From: Devosia ginsengisoli
GTDB taxonomy: Bacteria > Pseudomonadota > Alphaproteobacteria > Rhizobiales > Devosiaceae
DNA length: 64,000 nucleotides
Assembly: GCF_024707105.1 (NCBI RefSeq)
Contig: NZ_JANQAJ010000013.1
Span: 124,001-188,000, forward strand
Direction of reading: 5' to 3'
Shown: positions 45,552 through 57,544 of the stretch, piece by piece
Position numbering within the stretch: position 1 is the stretch's first letter
Layout: each line of letters starts with the position of its first letter
Program-made: the position numbers and the translations under genes
Notes under the pieces: model-generated
Database searches by the model: none
Seen by the model: the letters and a program-made list of their open reading frames with translations, nothing else
Told to the model about the DNA's origin: nothing

Positions 45552-46435
45552 ATGCCGGTCGGCGTCCTCTTTGCGTTCCTGGCCTATGCCAGCTTTTCCG
45601 TCGCGGACGCCCTCATCAAGGCCACCGGCCCGGCCATGTCGGTCTTCGAGATCGCCTTCTTCACCACGAGCCTCTCCATCATTCCCGCCATGCTGACCAA
45701 GCGCGGCGAGCGCTGGCGCGATCTCTACAAGCTGCAGCACCCCCGGCTGGTGCACCTGCGCTGCGCGACCGCAATCGCCAGCACGGCGTGCGTGATGTTT
45801 GCCTTCACCCACATTCCCTTTGCCGATGTCTATGCCATCGGCTTCCTGACGCCGATCATGGTCACCCTGCTGGGCGTGCTGGTGCTCAAGGAGCATGTGG
45901 CCCTGCATCGCTGGCTGCTGCTGATCATCAGCTTTCTGGGCGTGGTGCTGGTCATCCGCCCCGGCGTTCGCGAGCTGCAACTGGGGCACCTCGCCATTTT
46001 CATCAGCGTCTTTCTCGGCGGCATCACCACCATCATCCTGCGCCATGTGGCGCCCAGGGAGCGGCGCGTCAGCCTGGTGGGCCTGCAGGTGCTGTATTCG
46101 GGCATCATCAACGGGCTGCTGATGATCCCGTTCTTCGTAATGCCGTCGCTGGAGCAGATGGCCGTTTTCCTCGGCATCGGCCTGTTGGGGGGACCGGCGG
46201 CCTGCTGCTGATCTCGGCGGCAAAGCGCTCGCCGGCGAACCTGGTGGCGCCGGTGCAGTACAGCCAACTGATCTGGGCCATCGTGTTCGGGGCGCTGTTC
46301 TTCGGCGAATACCCCGACTATGTCGCCATTATCGGCCTCGTCATCGTGCTCGCCGCGGGCCTGGCCAACGTGTTGACCGAGAAGCTGAAGATCGTCTGGA
46401 AGCCGCGGCTGTTCTTCTTCCGCACGGGGCTTTGA
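45552..46435 (+). pseudogene. EamA/DMT-family transporter, twin 2, with frameshift
   Basis: The first frame ('MPVGVLFAFLAYASFSVADALIKA') runs to a premature stop at 46211. The remainder ('LLLISAAKRSPANLVAPVQYSQLIWAIVFGALFFGEYPDY') continues in the next frame to 46435. The break is at the G6 run 46187-46192; one extra G restores a 294-residue protein that aligns end to end with twin 1. This is probably an indel error, but a G-tract phase switch cannot be ruled out. Confidence 0.7.
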
Positions 46436-46461
46436 GGACCGTCACCTTTGATTATCCAGTA

Positions 46462-46566
46462 GACCTCATCCTGAGCCCGTCGAAGGACGAGGTCGTGGCC
46501 ACAAGGCCTCCACTCGTCCGACCTCATGGTTCGACAAGCTCACCATGAGGTCTCCAGAGGAATCCT
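46462..46566. repeat. Dispersed repeat, GTTCGAC-type, copy 1
   Basis: ACCTCATCCTGAGCCCGTCG...CTCCACTCG...GACCTCATGGTTCGACAAGCTCACCATGAGGTCT: a palindromic core CCTCATGGT..ACCATGAGG. Same layout as 62744-62846. Confidence 0.75.
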
Positions 46567-46642
46567 GGATTTCGCGCCGCCCGGCCGCAGCCAGCACGAA
46601 CCACCCGGGGCAAGCCGGATGGTTCGATAATAGGTCGTCTGG

Positions 46643-49292
<2,650 letters not shown>

Positions 49293-49468
49293 TAGAGGGC
49301 TTTCATTGCGGAAACTGGCGCTGTTGCGCCGCAGAACAGGTCGGCAGGCTTTCTATCGTGCAGCTTGCCGCCCTGTCCAGCATTGCGGCATCCTTGCGGC
49401 CGATCGCCAAAAGAAAAGAGGCACCGCTTGCGCGATGCCCCGAAAATCCCTGCATGGGAGGGAGGAAC

Positions 49469-50547
49469 TCAGTCGTCGTCGCCGGAACTATCGTCATCGA
49501 CGCCGGCCACCAGCAGCACTTCGCCAAGCAGACCCGAGCTTTCACGTACGCCCTGCTCGATCGTGCTGGCAATCGCCGGATTGTCCTTGAGGAACTGGCG
49601 GGCATTCTCACGGCCCTGCCCCAGCCGCTGGCTGTCCCAGGAGAACCAGGCGCCGGACTTTTTCGACAATACCGGACTTGACGCCCAGATCGAGCAATTC
49701 GCCGGTCTTGGAAATACCTTCGCCATACATGATGTCGAATTCGACCTGACGGAACGGCGGGGCCAGCTTGTTCTTGACCACCTTCACCCGGGTCTGGTTG
49801 CCGACGACTTCCTCGCGATCCTTGAGGGCGCCGATACGGCGGATGTCGAGGCGCACCGAGGCGTAGAACTTGAGCGCATTGCCGCCCGTCGTGGTTTCGG
49901 GCGAGCCATACATCACGCCAATCTTCATGCGAGATCTGGTTGATGAAGATGACGAGGCACTTGGACTTGGAGATGGACGAGGTCAGCTTGCGCATGGCTT
50001 GGCTCATCAGGCGTGCCTGCAGGCCCGGCAGGGAATCGCCCATTTCGCCCTCAAGCTCCGCCTTGGGCGTGAGCGCGGCGACCGAATCGACCACCAACAC
50101 ATCGATGGCGCCGGAGCGGACCAGCGTATCGGTGATTTCGAGGGCCTGTTCACCGGCATCGGGCTGCGAGATCAGCAGGTCATCGACGCTGACGCCCAGC
50201 TTGCGGGCATAGATCGGATCGAGCGCATGTTCGGCATCGACGAAGGCACAGATGCCGCCGGCCTTCTGCGCCTCGGCGATGACATGCAAAGCCAGCGTGG
50301 TCTTGCCCGAGCTTTCCGGCCCGAAAATCTCGACGATACGGCCCTTTGGCAGGCCGCCAATGCCCAGCGCGATATCGAGGCCGAGCGAACCGGTGGAGAT
50401 CGATTCGACCTCGATGGAGGACGCTTCGCCAAGGCGCATGATCGAGCCCTTGCCGAAATTGCGCTCGATCTGGCTGAGCGCCGCGGCAAGTGCCTTGTCC
50501 TTATCCATCGATCCACCTTCAACAATACGAAGCGGCGCACTAGCCAT
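49469..50547 (-). CDS. recA: Recombinase RecA, interrupted by two frameshifts
   Basis: Start at ATG 50547 with TAAGGAG upstream. Walker A 'GPESSGKT' (76-83), '[18 protein letters not shown]', and the L2-region begin in frame 1, which breaks after 'FINQI' (an extra base near 49932). '[32 protein letters not shown]' is in a second frame, which breaks at the T5 run 49659-49663 ('VEK' to 'SGAWFSW'). The last frame ends at 49469 with acidic 'DDDSSGDDD'. Corrected length is 358 residues. Homopolymer errors likely. A LexA-type box stands at 50631-50645. Confidence 0.92.
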
Positions 50548-50630
50548 CTGATCTCTCCTTATTCCACGCTCTTGGAGGCGGCGCAACGCGCTGGCACCAT
50601 TGGTGGCAATACCCTGAATGTCCGCTATTT

Positions 50631-50645
50631 GTTCTCATATTGTTC
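50631..50645. promoter_or_regulatory. SOS (LexA) box for recA
   Basis: GTTC-TCATATT-GTTC, the exact direct-repeat LexA site of alphaproteobacteria, 84 bases upstream of the recA start. Confidence 0.85.
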
Positions 50646-50838
50646 CAGCCGCGTCAAGGGACAAAATAAGAACATTCGCGTTCACACACAGCCCGAATTC
50701 GTTAGCAGACTGTTAGCATCGACGCGCGCAACGTGTGACAGGTCAACGGCGCCTCATAAGTATGATTTTTGACTTGCCACCGCATGGCCGGTTGCGCTTT
50801 ATGCCAGCAGCCCGCGCTGAAAGTTGAGGAGCCGCGCC

Positions 50839-51834
50839 GTGAACCTGATCCAGTTTTTCGATACCAATGGCGAACGCGCGGTCGGCGCCGTCGACAATGG
50901 CGTCGCCCGCACCGTCAATGACGCGACCAGCGTCTATGAACTGGCCATCGCGGCGCTGTCGCGCCATGGCGGTCTTGGCGCCCTGATCGCCGAAAAGGGT
51001 CTCGGCGCCGAAGTGGACCGTCCTGCCCTGCTTGCCGAAGGCCGCATGCTGGCGCCGATCGACCATCCCGATCCGGCCCATCTCTATGTCACCGGCACGG
51101 GCCTCACCCATCTTGGCTCGGCCGCGACGCGCGACGCCATGCACAAGTCCAACGGCACCAAGACCGAGGAAGGGCTGACCGACTCGATGAAGATGTTCCG
51201 CATGGGCCTGGAAGGCGGCAAGCCGGCCGACGGGCTCAAGGGCGTGCAGCCGGAATGGTTCTACAAGGGCAACGGCTATACGGTGATCAATCCCGGCCAC
51301 CCCATTCCCTCGCCCGGCTTTGCGCTCGATGCCGGCGAGGAGCCCGAGATTGCCGGCATCTATGTGATCGACCAGAACGGCCAGCCGCGTCGGCTGGGCT
51401 TCGCGCTGGCCAATGAGTTTTCCGACCATGTGACGGAGCGGGTAAACTACCTCTACCTCGCCCATTCCAAGCTGCGCGCCTGCGCCCTCGGGCCGGAACT
51501 GCGCGTCGGCGACCTGCCCGGCCATATCGAGGGCCAGTCGCGCATCTGGCGCGATGGCAGGGTCTTGTGGGAAAAGCCGTTCCTGTCGGGTGAGGACAAT
51601 ATGAGCCACACCATCGCCAACCTCGAATATCACCACTTCAAGTATGACCTGTTCCGCAATCCGGGCGATGTGCATGTGCATATGTTCGGCACGGCGACGC
51701 TGAGCTTTGCCGACGGCATCAAGACCCAGCCGGACGACATTTTCGAGATCGAGGAGGCTCAGTTCGGGATGGCCTTGCGCAATCCGATCCGTGTGGAAAC
51801 CGAGCATCCTGTCATCGTCGGCAACGTCTATTGA
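50839..51834 (+). CDS. AraD1/GguC-like FAH-family protein
   Basis: 331 residues with a GTG start at 50839 preceded by GAGGAG. The C-terminal half resembles the fumarylacetoacetate hydrolase superfamily: 'TGTGLTHLGSAATRDAMH', 'VINPGHPIPSPGFALDAGEEPEIAGIYV', 'LANEFSDHVTERVNYLYLAHSK'. Named AraD1 in Rhizobiales sugar clusters (L-arabinose/fucose/galactose degradation). It precedes an aldo-keto reductase, so both may serve a sugar acid pathway. The TTG at 50824 is another possible start. Confidence 0.8.
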   Translation: MNLIQFFDTNGERAVGAVDNGVARTVNDATSVYELAIAALSRHGGLGALIAEKGLGAEVDRPALLAEGRMLAPIDHPDPAHLYVTGTGLTHLGSAATRDAMHKSNGTKTEEGLTDSMKMFRMGLEGGKPADGLKGVQPEWFYKGNGYTVINPGHPIPSPGFALDAGEEPEIAGIYVIDQNGQPRRLGFALANEFSDHVTERVNYLYLAHSKLRACALGPELRVGDLPGHIEGQSRIWRDGRVLWEKPFLSGEDNMSHTIANLEYHHFKYDLFRNPGDVHVHMFGTATLSFADGIKTQPDDIFEIEEAQFGMALRNPIRVETEHPVIVGNVY

Positions 51835-51890
51835 GCTTGAAGCCAGCCAACTAACATGTCAGTTATCCCACCGCCTGCTGGAGGGATGAC

Positions 51891-52910
51891 ATGACTGCTC
51901 GCACATTCGAAAAGCGCCGCATCGGCCGCACCGATCTCGAGGTGACGACGCTGGGGCTAGGCTGTGCTTCCCTGGCCGGCATTTTCTCCGCCGTCCCGGC
52001 CGAGCAGGCGCGCGCCACGGTCGGCCATGCGCTCGATGTCGGCATCAACTATGTCGACACGGCCCCGCAATACGGCCTCGGCCGCTCCGAGCATCTGGTG
52101 GGCGATGCGCTGCGCGAGCGGCGCGATGGCGTGGTGCTGTCGAGCAAGGTGGGCCGGCTGCTCAAACCCGTCAGCGCCGCCGAGCAGGACAAGGGCAACT
52201 GGATCGATCCCCTGCCCTTCAACCAGCGCTATGACTATTCCTATGATGGCGTGATGCGCTCCTTCGAGGACAGCCAGCAGCGGCTGGGCATCCAGAGCAT
52301 CGATATCCTCTATGTGCATGATATCGGCGTGGCGACGCATGGCGCGGAAGGCAACAAGCCGCTCTGGGCGCAACTGGCCAATGGCGGCTACAAGGCTTTG
52401 CGCGAATTGCGCGATGCCGGCGTGGTCAAGGCCATCGGGCTGGGCGTCAATGAATGGCAGGTGCTGATGGACGCCTTTGCGCTGGGCGACTGGGACGTGT
52501 TCCTGCTGGCCGGGCGCTACACGCTGCTGGAACAGACCTCGCTTGACCCTTTCATGACCACGTGTATCGAGCGCGGTGCCTCGGTGGTGATCGGCGGCCC
52601 GTTCAATTCGGGAATTCTCGTGGGCGGCGACAAGTTCAACTACGCCAAGGCCCCGGACGATATCGTCAGCAAGGTCAGGGCCATCGAAGCCGTCTGCCGC
52701 GAATTCGACGTGCCCCTGCCCGCCGCGGCTCTGCAGTTTCCGCTGACTCATCCGGCCGTCTGCAACGTGCTGCCGGGGCCACGTTCGCCGGCCGAGCTGG
52801 ACGGCATTCTCGGTTGGTGGGACGTCAAGGTGCCCGCCGAGCTGTGGACCACGCTGGCGGCCAAGGGCCTGCTGGCCTCTGGCACGCCCATTCCCGGCGG
52901 CGTGGCTTGA
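51891..52910 (+). CDS. Aldo/keto reductase
   Basis: 339 residues. Catalytic tetrad residues Asp56 and Tyr61 in 'YVDTAPQYGLGRSE', Lys86 in 'VLSSKVGRL' and the His in 'DILYVHDIG'. The 'DLEVTTLGLGCASLAG' opening and 'DPLPFNQRYDYSYDG' match the D-threo-aldose/L-fucose/pyridoxal dehydrogenase subfamily. Placed 56 bases after AraD1, so a sugar dehydrogenase role is likely but substrate is not proven. Confidence 0.88.
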   Translation: MTARTFEKRRIGRTDLEVTTLGLGCASLAGIFSAVPAEQARATVGHALDVGINYVDTAPQYGLGRSEHLVGDALRERRDGVVLSSKVGRLLKPVSAAEQDKGNWIDPLPFNQRYDYSYDGVMRSFEDSQQRLGIQSIDILYVHDIGVATHGAEGNKPLWAQLANGGYKALRELRDAGVVKAIGLGVNEWQVLMDAFALGDWDVFLLAGRYTLLEQTSLDPFMTTCIERGASVVIGGPFNSGILVGGDKFNYAKAPDDIVSKVRAIEAVCREFDVPLPAAALQFPLTHPAVCNVLPGPRSPAELDGILGWWDVKVPAELWTTLAAKGLLASGTPIPGGVA

Positions 52911-52933
52911 CGACTCCCGGCCATAAGAGCAAT

Positions 52934-52965
52934 ATAACCGGACGGTTCTAGAACCTGAAAGTTAT
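52934..52965. promoter_or_regulatory. Extended inverted repeat, likely operator of the second ArsR operon
   Basis: ATAAC-CGGAC-GGTTCTAGAACC-TGAAA-GTTAT. The 12-base palindrome GGTTCTAGAACC and the outer ATAAC/GTTAT arms share the same centre (52949.5). It ends 4 bases before the ArsR start codon. Confidence 0.55.
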
Positions 52966-52969
52966 TCCC

Positions 52970-53323
52970 ATGCCGACGCCAGCCGCCCTCGATGCGACCT
53001 TCCAGGCGCTTGCCGATCCGACACGGCGGGCCATTCTGGCGCGCCTGGCGCAAGGGGAAGCCTCGGTGATGGAACTGGCCGAACCCTTCGCCATGAGCCA
53101 GCCGGCCATTTCCAAGCATCTCAAAGTGCTTGAGAATGCCGGGCTGATCTCGCGCGGTCGCGACGCCCAGCGCCGGCCCTGCAAGCTGGAAGCCGCACCG
53201 CTGGCCGAGGCCACAGGCTGGCTGATCGAATACCGCAAATTCTGGGAGAAGCAGTTCGGCCAGCTCGATGACCTGCTCGACGAGCTCAAGCGGCTCGAAG
53301 CCATGGCCGGCAAGAACAATTGA
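52970..53323 (+). CDS. ArsR-family transcriptional regulator (second copy)
   Basis: 117 residues. Winged HTH 'LADPTRRAILARL' and 'ELAEPFAMSQPAISKHLKVLENAGLISRGRDAQRRPCKLE' (residues 15-75, split in motif terms). Lacks the metal cysteines of ArsR/SmtB at the usual places. First of a three-gene unit with SRPBCC and a small membrane protein, mirroring the pair at 22545-23188. Confidence 0.88.
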   Translation: MPTPAALDATFQALADPTRRAILARLAQGEASVMELAEPFAMSQPAISKHLKVLENAGLISRGRDAQRRPCKLEAAPLAEATGWLIEYRKFWEKQFGQLDDLLDELKRLEAMAGKNN

Positions 53324-53333
53324 GGAGATGGCA

Positions 53334-53828
53334 ATGGGCTTTGGCGGACCGCTGACCGTAACCACGCCTGACGACACGCAGATCGTGATCACCAGGCAGT
53401 TCGATGCGCCGCGGCACCTGGTATTCGCCTGTTACACCCAGCCGGCATTGATCCGCCGCTGGCTCAACGGCGCCGAAGGCTGGGTGATGACGGTCTGCGA
53501 ATTCGACGCCAGGGTGGGCGGCAAATATCGCTACGAGTGGAAAGCGCCCAGCGGCTATGTGATGGGCATGGGTGGCGTGGTCAGGGAAATCGAGCCGGTC
53601 GAACGCCTGGTGAGCGCCGAAGTGTTCGACGATGACTGGACCGGCGGCGAGACGGTGTCGACGCTCATCTTTGACGAAGAGAGCGGGCGGACGACGCTGG
53701 TCAATACACTCAACTATTCATCGAAAGAAGCCCGCGACGGCGCCCTGGCGACGCCGATGGCCGATGGCATGGAATTCGGATTCAGCAAGCTCGATGCGGT
53801 GCTGACGGAACTGAAGGTGCAGGAATGA
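53334..53828 (+). CDS. SRPBCC/AHSA1-like domain protein (second copy)
   Basis: 164 residues from the ATG at 53334, chosen because GAGGAG at 53322-53327 spaces it well; 53328 would add two residues. 'ITRQFDAPRHLVFACYTQPALIRRWLNGAEGW' is the AHSA1 start. Longer than the 110-residue copy at 22545. Overlaps the following small gene by ATGA. Confidence 0.84.
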   Translation: MGFGGPLTVTTPDDTQIVITRQFDAPRHLVFACYTQPALIRRWLNGAEGWVMTVCEFDARVGGKYRYEWKAPSGYVMGMGGVVREIEPVERLVSAEVFDDDWTGGETVSTLIFDEESGRTTLVNTLNYSSKEARDGALATPMADGMEFGFSKLDAVLTELKVQE

Positions 53829-54004
53829 ACGATCCTCGTGTTTCGGCAATCATCTGCGCCGCGGTCGCCGCGTGGCTGGGCTATACGATCTTCTTTTCCG
53901 CCGAAGCACCCAGCACATTCCTGGCGGTACTGCAGTGGACGTTCTTCGTCGTGGCGCTGGCGGGGTTGGGCGTGGCGCTGGCGCGGTTGGTTAAGGGGCG
54001 GTAG
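53825..54004 (+). CDS. Small two-helix membrane protein
   Basis: 59 residues, start overlapping the SRPBCC stop (ATGA). Two hydrophobic segments, 'VSAIICAAVAAWLGYTIFF' and 'FLAVLQWTFFVVALAGLGVAL', end in a basic tail 'LVKGR'. No family recognised. Coupling to the ArsR operon suggests a membrane partner or immunity-like role, which is speculation. Confidence 0.7.
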   Translation: MNDPRVSAIICAAVAAWLGYTIFFSAEAPSTFLAVLQWTFFVVALAGLGVALARLVKGR

Positions 54005-54048
54005 TCGGCTGCGATCCGGGATATTCCAATGCCGGTGCGTGTGGCCAA

Positions 54049-54178
54049 CCCCCACCCTCATTCCCTCCCCACAAGAGTGAGGAAGACGCAAGGCCAACTG
54101 GCCGAGTTCCGCTCAATGCTTCAACAGTCACCGGCCAGGCTTCCCTCCCCCTTGTGGGGAGGGAATGAGGGTGGGGGT
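54049..54178. repeat. Dispersed palindromic repeat, composite type A, copy 2
   Basis: CCCCCACCCTCATTCCCTCCCC on one side, CTTGTGGGGAGGGAATGAGGG on the other, and the inner 'GAGTTCCGCTCAATGCTTCA..ACCGGCCAGGCTTCCCTC' matching 23269-23396. One arm is degenerate ('CACAAGAGTGAGG'). Confidence 0.75.
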
Positions 54179-54207
54179 GCTGCTTGCACCGACCTCCCGA
54201 ATGAGTC

Positions 54208-54603
54208 TCAGTTCAAATCCAGCGCATAGGCCTTGAGCACATCCAGCGGGACAAGGCCGAGCACCGCCTGGTTGGTCGAGCGCAGGAAGACGCGTGGGGC
54301 TTTGCCGGCCTGGTGGGCCTGGAGCCAGCGCTGGGCGACGAGGCACCAGCGGTTGCCGGCGACGAGGCCGGGAAAGGCGAATTGCGGCATGGGTGTCGAG
54401 AGGTCGTTGCCCACCGAAGCCGAATATTCGAGGAACTCGTCCGTTGCCTCGATGCAGACCAGATGCACCGCGGCATTGTCGGGCCCGGCAGCGCAATAGC
54501 CGGTGCGGAAGAAGCCGGTCAGCGGATCGCTGGAACAAGGGCTGAGCGGTTCGCCGAGCACATTGAGCTCGGCGGGACCCTCGAAGCGCCCGTGGACGTT
54601 CAA
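54208..54603 (-). CDS. DUF2237 family protein
   Basis: 131 residues with a TTG start at 54603 overlapping the cckA stop. DUF2237 signatures: 'NVLGEPLSPCSSDPLTGFFRTGYCAAG' (cysteine pair), 'CIEATDEFLEYSASVGNDLSTPMPQFAFPGL' and 'GNRWCLVAQRW'. Unknown function; often next to cckA in this order. It is in the cckA operon by overlap. Confidence 0.85.
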   Translation of the reverse strand: MNVHGRFEGPAELNVLGEPLSPCSSDPLTGFFRTGYCAAGPDNAAVHLVCIEATDEFLEYSASVGNDLSTPMPQFAFPGLVAGNRWCLVAQRWLQAHQAGKAPRVFLRSTNQAVLGLVPLDVLKAYALDLN

Positions 54604-57173
54604 TTGAGGTCGCCCTTGCCGACCTTCTGCAGCACTTCCTTGACCTTGGTATTGATCTGGTCGAGCGAATAGGGCTTGGGCAGGAATTCGACGCTCTGGT
54701 CGTCCTCGATATCGCGGCGCACGCTTTCCTCGGCATAGCCGGAAACGAAGATCACCTTGAGATCGGGCATGCGCTCCCTGATATGCTTCAGCAGCGTCGG
54801 GCCGTCCATTTCGGGCATGGCCACATCAGATATCATCAGGTCGATGTTGAAATCTTCATCCTCGAGGACCTCAAGGGCTTCCTCGCCGCCATCGGCCTCG
54901 AAAACCTCATATCCGGTAGCGCGCAAGGCGCGGGCCGAAAAGGCGCGCACGCTCTCTTCGTCATCAACCAGCAATATCCGCTCGTGGCCGGTGAGGTCGC
55001 GCACCGGGGCGGCAGCAGCAGCGGCCTTGGCTGCCTGTTCGGTGACGCTGGCGACATGGCGCGGCAGGAAGATCTTGAACGTGGTGCCCACGCCAACCAC
55101 CGAGACCGGGTAGATATAGCCTTCGGTCTGCTTGACGATGCCATAGACGGTGGAGAGGCCGAGGCCAGTGCCCTTGCCCAGCTCCTTGGTGGTGAAGAAG
55201 GGCTCGAAAATCTTCTGCAGCACTTCGGGGCTCATGCCGGTGCCGGTATCCTGCACGTCGATCAGCACGTAATCGGCCGGCGCCATGCCTTCGAAATTCA
55301 GCCGCTCGGCCTCCGAGCGCTCGACATTGGAGGTGCGGATGGTGATGGCGCCGCCATTGGTCATGGCATCGCGCGCATTGACCACCAGGTTGATGATGAC
55401 CTGTTCGAGCTGCACCACATCGGCGCGGACCGGCCAGATATTGCGGCCATGCTCGACGCTGAGCGTGTTCTTTTCCCCGATCATGCGCTTGAGCAGCACG
55501 GTCAGGTCGTCGACGATCAGCGGCAGTTCCAGCACCTGCGGGCGCAGGGTCTGCCGGCGCGAGAAGGCCAGCAACTGACGGGTAAGGCCGGCCGCGCGAT
55601 TGGCATTCTGCTTGATCTGCATCAGCTCGCTGAACGAGGGGTCGCCCGGCTTGTGCTTGAGCAGCAGCAGGTCGGAAAAGCCGATAATGGCGGTCAGCAG
55701 GTTGTTGAAATCATGCGCCACGCCGCCGGCAAGTTGGCCCACAGCCTGCATTTTCTGGCTCTGGGCGAACTGGGCTTCGAGCTTGCGCTGGTCGGTCATG
55801 TCGAGGGCATAGACATTGACTTGTTCGGGCGAGCCATTGCTCATTTCCGACGAGGACAGGTAGAGCCGCACGGCGTGGTCGCCCTCGGCGCTGAGCAGCG
55901 CATCGACGGGCTCGACCTCGGAGCGATGCGCGGCGGCATCAGCGATGGCGCGGGCGAATTTCTCCCGGCTCCCCTCGCCGATCAACTCGCTGAGCGGCTG
56001 CAATTCGAGGCTCTTTTCCTCGCCTGCCCATTTGAAGATGCGGCCGAACGGGGCATTGGTGCGGATGATCCGCCCTTCGGCGTCGAGCGTGGCAATGGCG
56101 AAGGGCGTGTCGTTGAAGAAACGCGAGAAGCGCACTTCGGCGGCGCGCAGGGCTTCTTCGGTGTCGGGCGCCTTGGATTTGTCTAGGACGAGGGTGCGGG
56201 TCTCGCCCAGTTCACCATCGGCAAGGCGCGCGGCGCGATGAAGCAGGCGCACCGGGAAGCTGGTGCCGTTGCGGCGCACCAGGTCGATATCGATGATCTC
56301 GGTGCCGATTTCGCCATCGCCGCGCCCGCGCATGAGCAGGGTCGCGCCATCGCCGCGCACGAGATCGCTGAGACCCAGATGGCCGGAATTGAACTCGGCC
56401 AGGTCGTAGCCGAGCCAGTCGGTCAGGGTCGAATTGAGATACTGGATGCGGCCATGCGCATCGGCGGAGAAGAAGCCGGCCGGGGAATGGTCGAGATAGT
56501 CGATGGCGCGCTGCAGGTCGCGGAAGGCGCTTTCGTTATTGTCGCGGTCACGGGTGATGTCTTCCACCGACCAGATGACCAGCGGCTTCTGGGCCTCGTC
56601 GGATTCCGGCAGCGGCCGCACCGCGACGCGGTACCAATAGGCCCGGGCGCTGTCGCTCAGCGAGCCGCCCAGGCCGCCGACAATGCGGATATCCTCGATC
56701 GCGGCGCGCCCGTCCTTGGCGGCGCGGGACAGCCGGTAGATGGCCTCGCTGGCATCGGACTGGCCGGCAAAAAGCCGCGGCACGCCGACCGGAACCCCAT
56801 TGGTCATGGCGCCGGAAAAGCTGCCGTAATGCGCGTTGACATAGGAAATCTTGCCGTCACGATCCGCCACGACCGCACCGAAGGGCAGGCTGTCGACCAT
56901 GGCATTGGAAATGGTACGGCGTTCCTCGCCATTGGCGAAGCGGAACAGGCCGGCGGCGAGGCCGAACAGGCAGAACACGCCGATGACGGCCAGCACGCCG
57001 ACAAAGGTCATGATGAACTCGGCCGGGATCCTGTCGCCGAAGAAGGAGAAGCCCACCGCAATGGCCACCAGCACCAGGGCAAGCACGACGACCCGCCACA
57101 GGCCGGCTCCGCCCCGCCCCGCCGTAACGAGCGGGTCGGGATAAGTGTCCTCGCCTGTTGGCGTCGATGCCAT
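54600..57173 (-). CDS. cckA: Cell-cycle hybrid histidine kinase CckA
   Basis: 857 residues. Two N-terminal membrane helices (about 26-46 and 53-77), PAS-like domains to about residue 450, the HisKA H-box '[23 protein letters not shown]', the catalytic 'VVNARDAM' and '[35 protein letters not shown]' (split), and a receiver domain with the phosphoacceptor in '[12 protein letters not shown]'. CckA phosphorylates ChpT and so CtrA and CpdR, and controls cell cycle and flagella. Next to the flagellar block, a known neighbour arrangement. Perfect CtrA sites occur at 11680 and 61182. Confidence 0.95.
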   Translation of the reverse strand: MASTPTGEDTYPDPLVTAGRGGAGLWRVVVLALVLVAIAVGFSFFGDRIPAEFIMTFVGVLAVIGVFCLFGLAAGLFRFANGEERRTISNAMVDSLPFGAVVADRDGKISYVNAHYGSFSGAMTNGVPVGVPRLFAGQSDASEAIYRLSRAAKDGRAAIEDIRIVGGLGGSLSDSARAYWYRVAVRPLPESDEAQKPLVIWSVEDITRDRDNNESAFRDLQRAIDYLDHSPAGFFSADAHGRIQYLNSTLTDWLGYDLAEFNSGHLGLSDLVRGDGATLLMRGRGDGEIGTEIIDIDLVRRNGTSFPVRLLHRAARLADGELGETRTLVLDKSKAPDTEEALRAAEVRFSRFFNDTPFAIATLDAEGRIIRTNAPFGRIFKWAGEEKSLELQPLSELIGEGSREKFARAIADAAAHRSEVEPVDALLSAEGDHAVRLYLSSSEMSNGSPEQVNVYALDMTDQRKLEAQFAQSQKMQAVGQLAGGVAHDFNNLLTAIIGFSDLLLLKHKPGDPSFSELMQIKQNANRAAGLTRQLLAFSRRQTLRPQVLELPLIVDDLTVLLKRMIGEKNTLSVEHGRNIWPVRADVVQLEQVIINLVVNARDAMTNGGAITIRTSNVERSEAERLNFEGMAPADYVLIDVQDTGTGMSPEVLQKIFEPFFTTKELGKGTGLGLSTVYGIVKQTEGYIYPVSVVGVGTTFKIFLPRHVASVTEQAAKAAAAAAPVRDLTGHERILLVDDEESVRAFSARALRATGYEVFEADGGEEALEVLEDEDFNIDLMISDVAMPEMDGPTLLKHIRERMPDLKVIFVSGYAEESVRRDIEDDQSVEFLPKPYSLDQINTKVKEVLQKVGKGDLN

Positions 57174-57349
57174 GGGTCAGGATGCTCCGTAACCGGTGAG
57201 TCGGGCCGAATCAGGCACGTGGCAATGGTCTAGCAAATGACCCGGTCCTGCGGGAGACCGATCATGGTTTTCAACACGGGATCACGGCGAAACAACAGCA
57301 TGAACGCCGCCAATGCCGCATGCACAGGATTTTTGGCGCGGTGTCCCAG

Positions 57350-57510
57350 TCGACACCCTCCCCCTTGAGGGGAGGGATCAAGGGAGGGGGTGTCGAGCGT
57401 TCCGCAAGGATCGAGTTCGTGGAGACCTCGGCACCCCCTCCCTGCTCGATTCCACGGACTTAGCTGACGCTAAGTCCTATCTCGCTTCCCTCCCCTCAAG
57501 GGGGAGGGTG
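57350..57510. repeat. Dispersed palindromic repeat, composite type B, copy 1
   Basis: In the 371-base gap between cckA and flhB. Outer arms 'ACCCTCCCCCTTGAGGGG' and 'CCCTCCCCTCAAGGGGGAGGGT'; inner 'CTCGATTCCACGG' and a small inverted repeat ACTTAGC-TGAC-GCTAAGT. The 53 bases 57442-57494 match 59819-59871 almost exactly. Confidence 0.8.
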
Positions 57511-57544
57511 GGCCTGGTGGCTCTTGCACCATCGTGCGAGAAAA

